Source: Serratia proteamaculans_D
GTDB lineage: Bacteria > Pseudomonadota > Gammaproteobacteria > Enterobacterales > Enterobacteriaceae
NCBI RefSeq assembly: GCF_049959315.1
Contig: NZ_CP188201.1
Direction: 5' to 3' (one strand)
Length of the DNA: 64,000 nucleotides
The notes beneath the pieces were generated by a model. That model was not told the origin of the DNA and ran no database searches. It worked only from the letters and a program-made list of their open reading frames with translations. This document shows, piece by piece, positions 16,247 through 24,837 of this stretch (position 1 is its first letter; each line of letters begins with the position of its first letter). The translations under genes and the position numbers were made by a program.

Positions 16247-17671
16247 TCAATGTTTAAACATCACATGGCGGATAGCGGTGTAATCTTCCAGGCCATACAT
16301 CGACATATCCTTGCCGTAGCCAGACAACTTTTGGCCACCGTGCGGCATCTCGCTCACCAGCATGAAATGGGTATTCACCCAGGTGCAGCCGTATTGCAAA
16401 CGGGCGCTCAGACGGTGTGCTCGCCCCACGTCCCGGGTCCACAATGACGACGCCAGCCCGTAGTCAGACTCGTTGGCCCAGGCCAGCACCTGCGCCTCAT
16501 CGTCGAACGGCGTGACGGTCACCACCGGCCCGAACACTTCACGCTGCACGATTTCATCCTCCTGGCGGGCACCGGCCAACAGCGTCGGCTGGAAATAGTA
16601 GCCAGGACCGTTAACCCGCTCGCCACCGGTCACCACCTGCACGTGCGGTAGCGCCTTGGCTCGCTCGACAAACCCCACCACCCGCTCCAGATGCTGAGCA
16701 GTAATCAACGGGCCCAGTTCGCTGCTGGCCTCTTCCGGCGGGCCGATCTTCAGGCTGCCAATGGCCTCGCCCAACGCCTTCACCAACTGCGGATAAATGC
16801 CTTTCTGCGCGTAAATGCGACAGGCGGCGGTACAGTCCTGACCGGCGTTGTAGAAACCAAAGCTGCGGATCCCTTCCACCACCTGTTGCAGGTCGGCGTC
16901 GTCAAACACCAGCACCGGTGCCTTGCCCCCCAGCTCCATATGGGTGCGCTTAATGCCGGATGCGGTATGACCAATGATATGTTCACCGGTGGCAATTGAC
17001 CCGGTCAGGGATACCATGCGTACTTTGTTATGGCCGGTCAGCCGGTCACCAACGCTGGCGCCACGACCAAACAGGACGTTGAGCACGCCCGGCGGGAACA
17101 GCCCGGCGGCCAGTTCAGCCAGCTTGAAGGTGGTCAGCGGGGTTTGTTCCGATGGCTTAAGCACCACGCAATTGCCCGCCGCCAGCGCCGGGGCCAGCTT
17201 CCACGCGGCCATCATCAGCGGGTAGTTCCAGGGAGCTATCGAGGCGACGACGCCCAAGGGGTCGCGGCGGATCATCGAGGTGTGCCCCGCCAGATATTCA
17301 CCGGCCGCCAGCCCGCTCAAACAACGGCTGGCCCCGGCGAAAAAGCGAAAGACGTCAGCCACGCCCGGCAGCTCATCATTCAGCACGCAGTGATAGGGTT
17401 TACCGCAGTTAATCGATTCCAGGCGGGCGAAGGTTTCCGCATGGCTGTCGATCAAATCCGCCAGCTTCAGCAGGTGTTCAGCACGTTCCTTCGGCGTGGT
17501 CTGCCCCCAGTGTTCAAATGCGGCGTCGGCCGCCAGCACCGCCTGATCGACCTGCTCTGCACTGGCTTCAGCCACCTGTACCACTACCTCTCCGGTTGCC
17601 GGGTTATACACCGGCAACAACGCGCCCTGGCCGGTCACCAGTTGGCCGTTAATCAACAGTTGGCTTTGCAT
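16247..17671 (-). CDS. patD: Gamma-aminobutyraldehyde dehydrogenase PatD
   Basis: NAD-dependent oxidation of 4-aminobutanal (1-pyrroline) to GABA. 474 residues, ALDH superfamily. The catalytic glutamate lies in MELGGKAP and the catalytic cysteine in GQDCTAAC. Other motifs include APWNYPLMM and the NAD-site motif LTGSIATG. As in E. coli ydcSTUV–patD, the gene directly follows the ABC permease ydcV (51 bp gap). A second close homologue lies at the front of the same gene cluster. Confidence 0.9.
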   Translation of the reverse strand: MQSQLLINGQLVTGQGALLPVYNPATGEVVVQVAEASAEQVDQAVLAADAAFEHWGQTTPKERAEHLLKLADLIDSHAETFARLESINCGKPYHCVLNDELPGVADVFRFFAGASRCLSGLAAGEYLAGHTSMIRRDPLGVVASIAPWNYPLMMAAWKLAPALAAGNCVVLKPSEQTPLTTFKLAELAAGLFPPGVLNVLFGRGASVGDRLTGHNKVRMVSLTGSIATGEHIIGHTASGIKRTHMELGGKAPVLVFDDADLQQVVEGIRSFGFYNAGQDCTAACRIYAQKGIYPQLVKALGEAIGSLKIGPPEEASSELGPLITAQHLERVVGFVERAKALPHVQVVTGGERVNGPGYYFQPTLLAGARQEDEIVQREVFGPVVTVTPFDDEAQVLAWANESDYGLASSLWTRDVGRAHRLSARLQYGCTWVNTHFMLVSEMPHGGQKLSGYGKDMSMYGLEDYTAIRHVMFKH

Positions 17672-17722
17672 AGGATTATCCTTTTATAAGATGTCTGGTA
17701 CGCATTAGGGTCAAGAGGCTAT

Positions 17723-18529
17723 TTATTTGCCGCTGCCGGCGACGCTTTCGCCGCCCTTGGTCAGGTAATAGGCCCCCAAAATCGGGATCATGGTCAGCAA
17801 CATCACCGACAGCGCCACCACGTTGGTGATCGGCACATCGCGCGGGCGACCGAGCTGATTGAGCAGCCACAGCGGCAGCGTGCGTTCATGACCGGCGGTA
17901 AAGGTGGTGACAATGATTTCATCAAACGACAGCGCGAACGCCAGCATGCCACCGGCCAGCAATGCTGAACCCAGGTTGGGCAACATCACGTAGCGGAAGG
18001 TTTGCCAGCCGTCGGCACCGAGATCCATCGAAGCCTCGATCAGGCTATGGGAAGTCCGGCGGAAGCGAGCGATGACGTTGTTGAACACGATCACCACGCA
18101 GAAGGTGGCATGACCAATGACGATGGTCAGTACTCCCGGCTCGATATTCAGTGCCTTGAACGCCGCCAGCAGCGCCAGGCCGGTAACAATGCCCGGCAGC
18201 GCGATCGGTAACAGTAGCAACAGTGAAATGCTGTCCTTGCCGAAGAAATCACGCCGGTACAGCGCCGCCGCGGCCAGAGTGCCCAGCACCAGTGCCACCG
18301 CCGTCGCCAGCGCAGCAATCTGCGCGGAAAGCAGCATCGCATCGATAATGTCCTGCCGACCGGCCGCGACGCTAAACCAATGCAGCGTAAAACCCCTCGG
18401 CGGGAAGCTGAACGCCGCGTCCTCGGTGTTGAAGGCGTAGATGGCGATAATCGCCAACGGGAAATGCAGGAATATCAGACCGCCCCAGGCGGCCAGTTTC
18501 AGCCCTAATGGCGCGCGCTCAGAGTGCAT
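17723..18529 (-). CDS. ydcV: ABC transporter permease YdcV
   Basis: 268-residue inner-membrane permease of the spermidine/putrescine (PotC-like) type with about six membrane segments. The cytoplasmic EAA loop is visible as EASMDLGADGWQTFRYVMLP. It pairs with YdcU and overlaps its 3' end by 11 bp. It closely resembles E. coli YdcV. The transported substrate is probably a polyamine or a related amine, judging by the surrounding catabolic genes. Confidence 0.92.
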   Translation of the reverse strand: MHSERAPLGLKLAAWGGLIFLHFPLAIIAIYAFNTEDAAFSFPPRGFTLHWFSVAAGRQDIIDAMLLSAQIAALATAVALVLGTLAAAALYRRDFFGKDSISLLLLLPIALPGIVTGLALLAAFKALNIEPGVLTIVIGHATFCVVIVFNNVIARFRRTSHSLIEASMDLGADGWQTFRYVMLPNLGSALLAGGMLAFALSFDEIIVTTFTAGHERTLPLWLLNQLGRPRDVPITNVVALSVMLLTMIPILGAYYLTKGGESVAGSGK

Positions 18530-19463
18530 CGAAGGCCCCCAGACGTTTCACAATGGAAAGATAAATTGCGATCAACACAATCGGCACCAGGGTAAAGGCC
18601 GCTGCCATCGGCATATTGCCGATCGCCCCTTGCTGGGCGTACACCATGCTGCCGATGAAATAACCCGGCGGCCCCACCAGCTGCGGCACAATAAAGTCCC
18701 CCAGCGTCAGCGAGAAGGTGAAGATCGACCCGGCGGCAATGCCCGGCACCGCCAGCGGCAGGATCACGTAACGGAAAGTCTGCGACGGGCGTGCGCCCAA
18801 ATCCGCCGAGGCATGCAGCAACGAAGGCGGCAGGCGTTCCAGCGCCGCCTGGATCGGCAGGATCATGAACGGCAGCCAGATATAAACAAACACCAGAAAA
18901 CGCCCCAGCCCGGAGGTCGACAGGGTGTTGCCCCCCACGCCCGGCACGGTGAGGATTGCCGCCAACACCGGCTCCAGCCCCAGATGTTGCAGGAACCACT
19001 GCGCCACGCCATCCTTTGCCAGCAGCAGCGTCCAGGCGTAGGCCTTGACGATATAGCTGGCCCACATCGGCATCATCACCGCGATATAAAAGAACGCTTT
19101 GACGCGGCCACTGGTGTAACGCGCCATATAGTAGGCAATCGGGAACGCCAACACCGCACTGGCCAGCGACACCAGCACCGCCATGGTCAGCGTGCGCAGG
19201 ATGATGTCGTAGTTGGCCGGGTTGAACAGCGCCCGCAGGTTATCGAAGGTCAGATCCGGCGTCACCGTCATGGTGAAGTCGTCGAAGGTATAAAACCCCT
19301 GCCACAGCAGCGTCAGTAATGAGCCAAGGTACACCGCGCCGAACCACAACAGCGGTGGCACCAGTAACAGCAGCAGGTACAGCGTCGGCCGGCGATAGAG
19401 AAAGGTCGACAGGGTGCGCAAGGTACCGCGGCGCGGCGCGGGATAGTCGATGCTCATCTCCAT
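18519..19463 (-). CDS. ydcU: ABC transporter permease YdcU
   Basis: 314-residue PotB-like permease with six predicted segments and an EAA loop at ASADLGARPSQTFRYVILP. I place the start at the ATG at 19463, directly after the ydcT stop (TGAGATG), with GGAGGAGAGG upstream. A longer frame from 19499 would begin with an unlikely Arg/Cys-rich leader. An ATG two codons later (19457) is also possible. The protein matches E. coli YdcU through most of its length. Confidence 0.92.
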   Translation of the reverse strand: MEMSIDYPAPRRGTLRTLSTFLYRRPTLYLLLLLVPPLLWFGAVYLGSLLTLLWQGFYTFDDFTMTVTPDLTFDNLRALFNPANYDIILRTLTMAVLVSLASAVLAFPIAYYMARYTSGRVKAFFYIAVMMPMWASYIVKAYAWTLLLAKDGVAQWFLQHLGLEPVLAAILTVPGVGGNTLSTSGLGRFLVFVYIWLPFMILPIQAALERLPPSLLHASADLGARPSQTFRYVILPLAVPGIAAGSIFTFSLTLGDFIVPQLVGPPGYFIGSMVYAQQGAIGNMPMAAAFTLVPIVLIAIYLSIVKRLGAFDAL

Positions 19464-19464
19464 C

Positions 19465-20493
19465 TCACCTCTCCTCCAGCAGCGGCACCATCGCCTCACG
19501 TGACCAGCAGGCGGTGACCGGCTGACCGATCAGATGCTGCTGCCCGGCGGCGTGCCACTGAGGATTCGCCTCACTGACCAGCAGTTTCTCACCGCTGCTC
19601 AACGCAATTTCGTAGCGCGTGGCCGCGCCCTGATAATGGATCTCTTGCAGCAATCCCTGCACCTGGATTTCCCCCTGCGCGGCACCGGCCTGATCCATTA
19701 AGCGAATATGCTCAGGGCGGATCGAGAAGGTGGCGGTCTGGCCGAGCAAGCGCTGCGCCAGCTCGCTGCGTACCACGTTGGAAGTCCCGACAAATTCGGC
19801 GACAAACGGCGTTTTCGGCCGCATGTACAGCTCACGCGGCGCATCCACCTGCTCGATTCGCCCATTGTTGAACACCGCCACCCGATCCGACATCGACAAG
19901 GCTTCGCTCTGGTCATGGGTGACGAAAATAAAGGTGATCCCCAGTTGGCGCTGCAGCTTTTTCAGCTCGCCCTGCATCTGTTCACGCAGCTTGAGATCCA
20001 GCGCACCCAGAGGTTCATCCAGCAACAGCACCCGCGGTCGATTTACCAGCGCGCGGGCCAGTGCCACACGTTGACGCTGGCCACCGGAAAGATGTGCCGG
20101 TTTACGCTCGGCGACGAATCCCAGCGCCACGCTGTCCAGCGCTTCCTGTGCCCGCGCCAGCCGTTCACGTTTGGCGACGCCCTTCACCATCAATCCGTAG
20201 GCCACGTTTTCCAACACCGACATGTGCGGGAACAGGGCGTAATCCTGGAATACGGTATTCACGTCGCGCTGATACGGCGGCAGGTTGGCCGCCTCCTGGC
20301 CGTGAATACGAATTGAACCGGCGCTGAGTTGTTCAAAGCCGGCGATCAGTCGCAGGCAGGTAGTTTTGCCCGAACCCGAAGGCCCAAGCATGGAGAAAAA
20401 TTCCCCGTCTTGTATTTCGATAGAAACCCGGTCTACGGCGCGAACCTCGCCGAAGCTCCGCGAAACATCGATAAATTGCACGGCAATGGTCAT
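19465..20493 (-). CDS. ydcT: ABC transporter ATPase YdcT
   Basis: 342-residue ATP-binding subunit of the YdcSTUV importer. Walker A is GPSGSGKT at 37–44, the signature LSGGQRQRVALAR is near 135, and Walker B is VLLLDEPLGALD. A C-terminal TOBE-like domain (about 270–340) follows, as in PotA-class ATPases. The stop codon nearly touches the ydcU start, so expression is coupled. It lies 54 bp after ydcS. Confidence 0.94.
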   Translation of the reverse strand: MTIAVQFIDVSRSFGEVRAVDRVSIEIQDGEFFSMLGPSGSGKTTCLRLIAGFEQLSAGSIRIHGQEAANLPPYQRDVNTVFQDYALFPHMSVLENVAYGLMVKGVAKRERLARAQEALDSVALGFVAERKPAHLSGGQRQRVALARALVNRPRVLLLDEPLGALDLKLREQMQGELKKLQRQLGITFIFVTHDQSEALSMSDRVAVFNNGRIEQVDAPRELYMRPKTPFVAEFVGTSNVVRSELAQRLLGQTATFSIRPEHIRLMDQAGAAQGEIQVQGLLQEIHYQGAATRYEIALSSGEKLLVSEANPQWHAAGQQHLIGQPVTACWSREAMVPLLEER

Positions 20494-20547
20494 GATCTGC
20501 GCTCCTGATAGGCATTCATCGGGCGTAGCAGGCTACGCCCCCGCGGG

Positions 20548-21702
20548 TTAGCGACCGCCCATGATGGCGATATAGTCCTGAGTCCAGCGGCTGTATGGCA
20601 CGAATTTTCCGCCCTGTGCCTGCGGTGTTTTCCAGAAGGCAATCTTGTCGAATTGGTTGAAGCCGTTGGTTTCACACCCTTTGTCGCCCAGTAGCGTGCT
20701 GGCCTTGCAGCCCGCCGGTGATGCCGGTACCGAACCAAACCAGGCGGCAACGTCGCCCTGCACTTTCGGCTCCAGCGACCAGTTCATCCACAGGTAAGCA
20801 CAGTTCGGATGCTTGGCATCGCTGTGCAGCATGGTGGTGTCCGCCCAGCCGGTAACCCCCTCTTTCGGGAACACGGTGCCAATCGGCTGGCCTTCCCCTT
20901 TCAGGGCATTGGCCTGATACGGCCAGGCGCTGGAGGCCACCACGCCTTCGTTTTTGAAATCACTCATCTGCACCGAGGTGTCATGCCAGTAGCGGTGAAT
21001 CAACGCATGCTGGGTGCGCAACAGCTTCAATGCCGCCTGATATTGCTCTTCGTTTAACTGGTACGGGTCGCTGATGCCAAGCTGCGGCTGAGTAGCCTTC
21101 AGGAACAGCGCCGCATCGGCGATGTAAATCGGCCCGTCGTAGGCCTGCACCCGGCCCTGATTGCTCTTGCCGTCCGGCAGATTTTGTTGCTGGAACACTA
21201 CCGCCCAGCTGTCTGGCGGCGTCGGGAAGGTTTTGGTGTTGTACATCAGCAGGTTTGGCCCCCACTGATAGGGCGTGCCGTAGGTTTTTCCGTCTACGGT
21301 GTACCAGGCACCGTTCAGCAAACGCGGGTCGATATTTTTCCAGTTAGGGATCAGCGCCGGGTTGATCGGCTGTACCCGCTTACCGAAGATCAATCGCAGC
21401 GAGGCATCGCCGGAAGCGGTGACCAGGTCATAACCGCCCTTGGCCATCAGGCTGACCATTTCATCGGAGGTGGCGGCGGTTTTCACATTCACCGCGCAGC
21501 TGGTTTGCTTTTCAAACTGGCTGACCCAGTCATAGTTTTTATCGGACTGGCCACGTTCGATATAGCCCGGCCAGGCGATGATATCCAGACGGCCTTCGCC
21601 TTTGCCCAGCGCCTGCGGCAGGTCGGCCGCCTGAGCCAGGCCGCAAAGCACGGTGAAACAGAGTGCGGAAACTGTGGTGGTGACTGCGGTAGTTTTTCCC
21701 AT
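20548..21702 (-). CDS. ydcS: ABC transporter substrate-binding protein YdcS
   Basis: 384-residue periplasmic binding protein of the PotD type. The signal peptide ends near residue 25 (LCGLAQA, then ADLPQ). The mature part follows E. coli YdcS closely, for example IIAWPGYIERGQ, TASGDASLRL and YSRWTQDYIAIMGGR. It supplies a polyamine-like ligand to YdcUV. The E. coli protein has also been linked to polyhydroxybutyrate formation and DNA uptake, which cannot be judged here. The start ATG has GGGG nine bases upstream. Confidence 0.93.
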   Translation of the reverse strand: MGKTTAVTTTVSALCFTVLCGLAQAADLPQALGKGEGRLDIIAWPGYIERGQSDKNYDWVSQFEKQTSCAVNVKTAATSDEMVSLMAKGGYDLVTASGDASLRLIFGKRVQPINPALIPNWKNIDPRLLNGAWYTVDGKTYGTPYQWGPNLLMYNTKTFPTPPDSWAVVFQQQNLPDGKSNQGRVQAYDGPIYIADAALFLKATQPQLGISDPYQLNEEQYQAALKLLRTQHALIHRYWHDTSVQMSDFKNEGVVASSAWPYQANALKGEGQPIGTVFPKEGVTGWADTTMLHSDAKHPNCAYLWMNWSLEPKVQGDVAAWFGSVPASPAGCKASTLLGDKGCETNGFNQFDKIAFWKTPQAQGGKFVPYSRWTQDYIAIMGGR

Positions 21703-21763
21703 CGTAATGACCCCTGTGTTGCGTATCTGTGTGCGGCAGGGAACGGCTGCCGCTCTAGTTTCA

Positions 21764-23227
21764 TTAGAAGCTGGCTTTAAACTTCGCCATTACATGCCTG
21801 ACTACGCTGTAGTCTTGCAGTGAATCACTGGACAGATCTTTGCCGTAGCCAGAGCGTTTCAGGCCCCCGTGCGGCATCTCACTTGCCAGGGTGAAATGGG
21901 TGTTGATCCAGGTGCTGCCGTATTGCAGATGCGCGGCAATATGCAGCGCCCGATCGATATTCTGCGTCCAGACCGACGAGGCCAGGCCGTATTCGGAATC
22001 GTTGGCCCAGTTGACCGCCTGCTCCAGATGTTCGAAGCGGGTGACGCTCACCACCGGGCCGAATACCTCACGCTGGACGATTTCGTCGCTTTGCAGGCAG
22101 CCGGCCAGCAGCGTGGGTTGGTAATAGAAACCCGGGCCGGAATGCGCGGCGGCGCCGGTAATCAATTCAATATGCGGCTGGCTGAGCGCCCGCTCGACAA
22201 AGCTGGCGACACGATCGCGCTGGCGGCTGCTGATCAGCGGGCCGATTTCGTTATCTTCATCGCGTTTGCGGGCAAAACGCAGGCTGGCAACCGCCTCGCC
22301 CAACTCTTCCACGAGCTTGGGATAGATCCCCGCCTGCGCGTAGATGCGACAGGCGGCGGTACAGTCTTGCCCGGCGTTGTAATAGCCGTAGGTACGGATG
22401 CTGTTAACCACTTCATCCAGATCGGCGTCGTCACAGACAATCACCGGGGCCTTGCCGCCCAGTTCGAGATGCGTGCGTTTGACGCTTTTCGCCGCGGCCT
22501 GCAGAATTTTTTGCCCGGTGACAATATCGCCGGTCACCGAGACCAAGCGCACCTGAGGATGCCCAACCAGATGGCTGCCAACCCCTTCGCCACCGCCATA
22601 GATGATATTCAGCACGCCCGGCGGCAGGATGTCCTGCAGCGCAGGCACCAGCGCAAGAATGGTCAGCGGGGTATGTTCGGAAGGTTTGAATACCACGGTG
22701 TTGCCCGCCGCCAGCGCCGGAGCGATCTTCCACGCCGCCATCATCAGCGGGTAGTTCCATGGCGCAATCGAGGCCACCACGCCGATTGGGTCGCGGCGGA
22801 TCATCGAGGTGTGCCCTTCAATATATTCACCGGCCAGCTGCCCCTGCTGGGTACGTACCGCGCCGGCAAAGAAACGGAACACGTCGACGGCGGCCGGCAG
22901 GTCGTCATTGAGCGCCTGATGCAATGGTTTGCCGCAGTTGAGCGCCTCCAGACCGGCCAGGCGCGGGGCCTGCCGTTCGATGGCGTCGGCAATACGCAGC
23001 AGAATGGAAGCACGGAAGGCCGGTGTGGTACGCGACCAGTGGCCGAAAGCCTGCTGTGCCGCCTTAACCGCACTGCCCACCTGCGCCGATGAGGCTTCGG
23101 TGATGGAAACCAGCGTTTCACCATTGGCCGGATTAACGATGCACTCCTGCTGGCCCTCGCCTTCGACCGACTGACCGTTAATAAATTGCTGACAGGATAA
23201 ACCTGAAAGGAGGTGCGCATCTGCCAT
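21764..23227 (-). CDS. Second aminobutyraldehyde dehydrogenase-like enzyme
   Basis: 487-residue ALDH, a close relative of PatD at 16247–17671. They share long blocks such as HTSMIRRDP, APWNYPLMMAAWK and GQDCTAACRIYAQ. The catalytic Glu (LELGGKAP) and Cys are intact, so this is an active paralogue. The N-terminus is about ten residues longer. It lies directly before ydcS (61 bp) and after the LysR gene. It probably handles a second aldehyde from polyamine breakdown, such as 3-aminopropanal or the same 4-aminobutanal. Which one cannot be read from sequence. Confidence 0.85.
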   Translation of the reverse strand: MADAHLLSGLSCQQFINGQSVEGEGQQECIVNPANGETLVSITEASSAQVGSAVKAAQQAFGHWSRTTPAFRASILLRIADAIERQAPRLAGLEALNCGKPLHQALNDDLPAAVDVFRFFAGAVRTQQGQLAGEYIEGHTSMIRRDPIGVVASIAPWNYPLMMAAWKIAPALAAGNTVVFKPSEHTPLTILALVPALQDILPPGVLNIIYGGGEGVGSHLVGHPQVRLVSVTGDIVTGQKILQAAAKSVKRTHLELGGKAPVIVCDDADLDEVVNSIRTYGYYNAGQDCTAACRIYAQAGIYPKLVEELGEAVASLRFARKRDEDNEIGPLISSRQRDRVASFVERALSQPHIELITGAAAHSGPGFYYQPTLLAGCLQSDEIVQREVFGPVVSVTRFEHLEQAVNWANDSEYGLASSVWTQNIDRALHIAAHLQYGSTWINTHFTLASEMPHGGLKRSGYGKDLSSDSLQDYSVVRHVMAKFKASF

Positions 23228-23342
23228 GGTGTATTGCCCCTAAGTGACCAAAACGTTAACCAAATGTGAATAAGTTAGTTTCAATCAGACTAAGCGAGCA
23301 CCAGGCAGCCAACAAATTCTAAATACTGAACGCCGCGTTCGA

Positions 23343-24266
23343 TTAAATCGAATGCTTCAGCCCGGCAGCGTGCATATTGCCATTCTCACGGGCAATGGTG
23401 AGGAATGGCGTGACCAGTTCCGGCCGCGCACTGCCGCGTCGCCAGGCCAGGCCGATGTCCAGCGGCTCCAGCAGATCCACCAGCTTGCGAGCCTCAATCA
23501 TGTTGCCCTCCAGCGACCAGGCACGATAGGCCATGTCCGGCAGGATTGAGACGCCCATCCCCGCCGCGACCAGGCTGCGCACCGCCTCCGTCGAACCGGT
23601 TTTCATGGCGATCTCCGGTTTCACTCCGGCGCGCGCCCAGATACGCCGCGCATGCACGTCCATTTCGTCGGCGTTAAGCTGGATCAGCGGCAGCTTTGCC
23701 ACATCCGCCAAGCCGATACTTTCATGATCCAGCAGCGGGTGCAGTGGCGGTAACCACAGACGATAAGGCGAATGCATCAGCACTTCGGTCTGTAGCGCAT
23801 CACGGTCCTCAATATTCGACAGTATCAGGACGCCAATATCGATCTCCCCACTCACCAGCAGGTGTTCAATATAAGGACGTTCGTCTTCGATCATCTGAAT
23901 GGTGACATTGGGATAGGCCGATTTAAACCGCTTGAGCAGCTCGACCAAAAAGTACCCGGCCACCAGGCTGGTCACGCCGATGGTCAGCTTGCCGGTCAGG
24001 CTTTCGGTGCCCAATTGCAGGCTGCGTTTGGCATTGTCCACCGTGGCGAGGATCAGATAAGACTGGCGGAGAAACTGGTGGCCCTGGTGCGTCAGGTTCA
24101 TGCCCTTGGCGTGGCGATCAAACAGCCGTACGCCAATGTCGGTCTCCAGTTGCTGGATGGCCAGCGTCAGCGAGGATTGGGAAACAAACACCGCCTGCGC
24201 GGCGGCGGAGATCGATCCGGTTTCCGCCACCGCAATAAAATGGCGGATTTGGCGCAGCGTCATCAT
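23343..24266 (-). CDS. LysR-family transcriptional regulator
   Basis: 307 residues. The N-terminal winged helix (about 1–60, LRQIRHFIAVAETGSISAAA) is followed by a periplasmic-binding-like effector domain (about 90–295). It is encoded upstream of, and in the same direction as, the polyamine cluster, with a 115 bp gap to the first aldehyde dehydrogenase gene. The likely role is activation of the cluster by a polyamine or an aldehyde product, inferred from position only. E. coli ydcSTUV is preceded instead by ydcR (MocR/GntR type), so control differs here. Confidence 0.85.
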   Translation of the reverse strand: MMTLRQIRHFIAVAETGSISAAAQAVFVSQSSLTLAIQQLETDIGVRLFDRHAKGMNLTHQGHQFLRQSYLILATVDNAKRSLQLGTESLTGKLTIGVTSLVAGYFLVELLKRFKSAYPNVTIQMIEDERPYIEHLLVSGEIDIGVLILSNIEDRDALQTEVLMHSPYRLWLPPLHPLLDHESIGLADVAKLPLIQLNADEMDVHARRIWARAGVKPEIAMKTGSTEAVRSLVAAGMGVSILPDMAYRAWSLEGNMIEARKLVDLLEPLDIGLAWRRGSARPELVTPFLTIARENGNMHAAGLKHSI

Positions 24267-24440
24267 GGGTCACAACCTCAATCAAAACAGTTGGGCTGAG
24301 TGTAAGATGCCGCGAGGAAAGCGATCGAAGAAACTATCAAAAATGCGACGGCATTCGCTTTTTTAGAACGCTAACGGCAGCAATGGCAGAGAAGGAAGAA
24401 TCAATCGGTGGGAGGAGATAACAGACTGCAGATATGACAA

Positions 24441-24460
24441 GGGCGCAGCATGCTGCGCCC
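24441..24460 (-). terminator. Perfect palindrome after glnB, probable terminator
   Basis: GGGCGCAGCATGCTGCGCCC is a perfect 20-base palindrome 28 bases beyond the glnB stop. The minus strand continues TTGTCAT, a weak T tract. It also separates glnB from the oppositely ordered lysR region. Confidence 0.6.
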
Positions 24461-24488
24461 GCGGGGGTTTCAGACCAGAAACGTCACA

Positions 24489-24827
24489 TCAAATCGCTTC
24501 TTCGTCCTGCTCGCCGGTACGGATACGCACTACGCGCGCCACGTCGAAGACAAAGATTTTGCCGTCGCCGATTTTGCCGGTTTGCGCGGTCTGCATGATG
24601 GTCTCGACGCAGGTATCGACGATATCGTCGGCCACCACGATCTCAATTTTCACCTTTGGCAGAAAATCGACCATGTACTCCGCGCCACGGTACAGCTCGG
24701 TGTGGCCCTTCTGGCGGCCGAAGCCTTTCACTTCGGTGACGGTCATCCCGGTAATGCCAACCTCAGCCAGCGCTTCACGGACATCATCGAGTTTGAACGG
24801 CTTGATAATAGCGTCGATCTTTTTCAT
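24489..24827 (-). CDS. glnB: Nitrogen regulatory protein PII (GlnB)
   Basis: 112-residue signal protein that reads glutamine and 2-oxoglutarate and controls NtrB and GlnE. It is uridylylated by GlnD at Tyr51, present here in GHTELYRGAEY. The start is the ATG at 24827 (MKKIDAIIKPFK), with AAGGAAA upstream. A longer open frame to 25055 runs into the end of nadE and is not coding. It lies 10 bp after nadE, so the two form an operon. Confidence 0.98.
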   Translation of the reverse strand: MKKIDAIIKPFKLDDVREALAEVGITGMTVTEVKGFGRQKGHTELYRGAEYMVDFLPKVKIEIVVADDIVDTCVETIMQTAQTGKIGDGKIFVFDVARVVRIRTGEQDEEAI

Positions 24828-24837
24828 CTTGTTTCCT

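Noticed and set aside
21869..23092. 407-codon open frame antisense to the aldehyde dehydrogenase gene
   Set aside because: Shadow of a high-GC gene. No start signal or family motif.
23338..23352. TTCGATTAAATCGAA palindrome at the end of the lysR gene as an operator
   Set aside because: It includes the lysR stop codon and lies at the 3' end of lysR, about 100 bases from the next gene. Seven-base arms could arise by chance.
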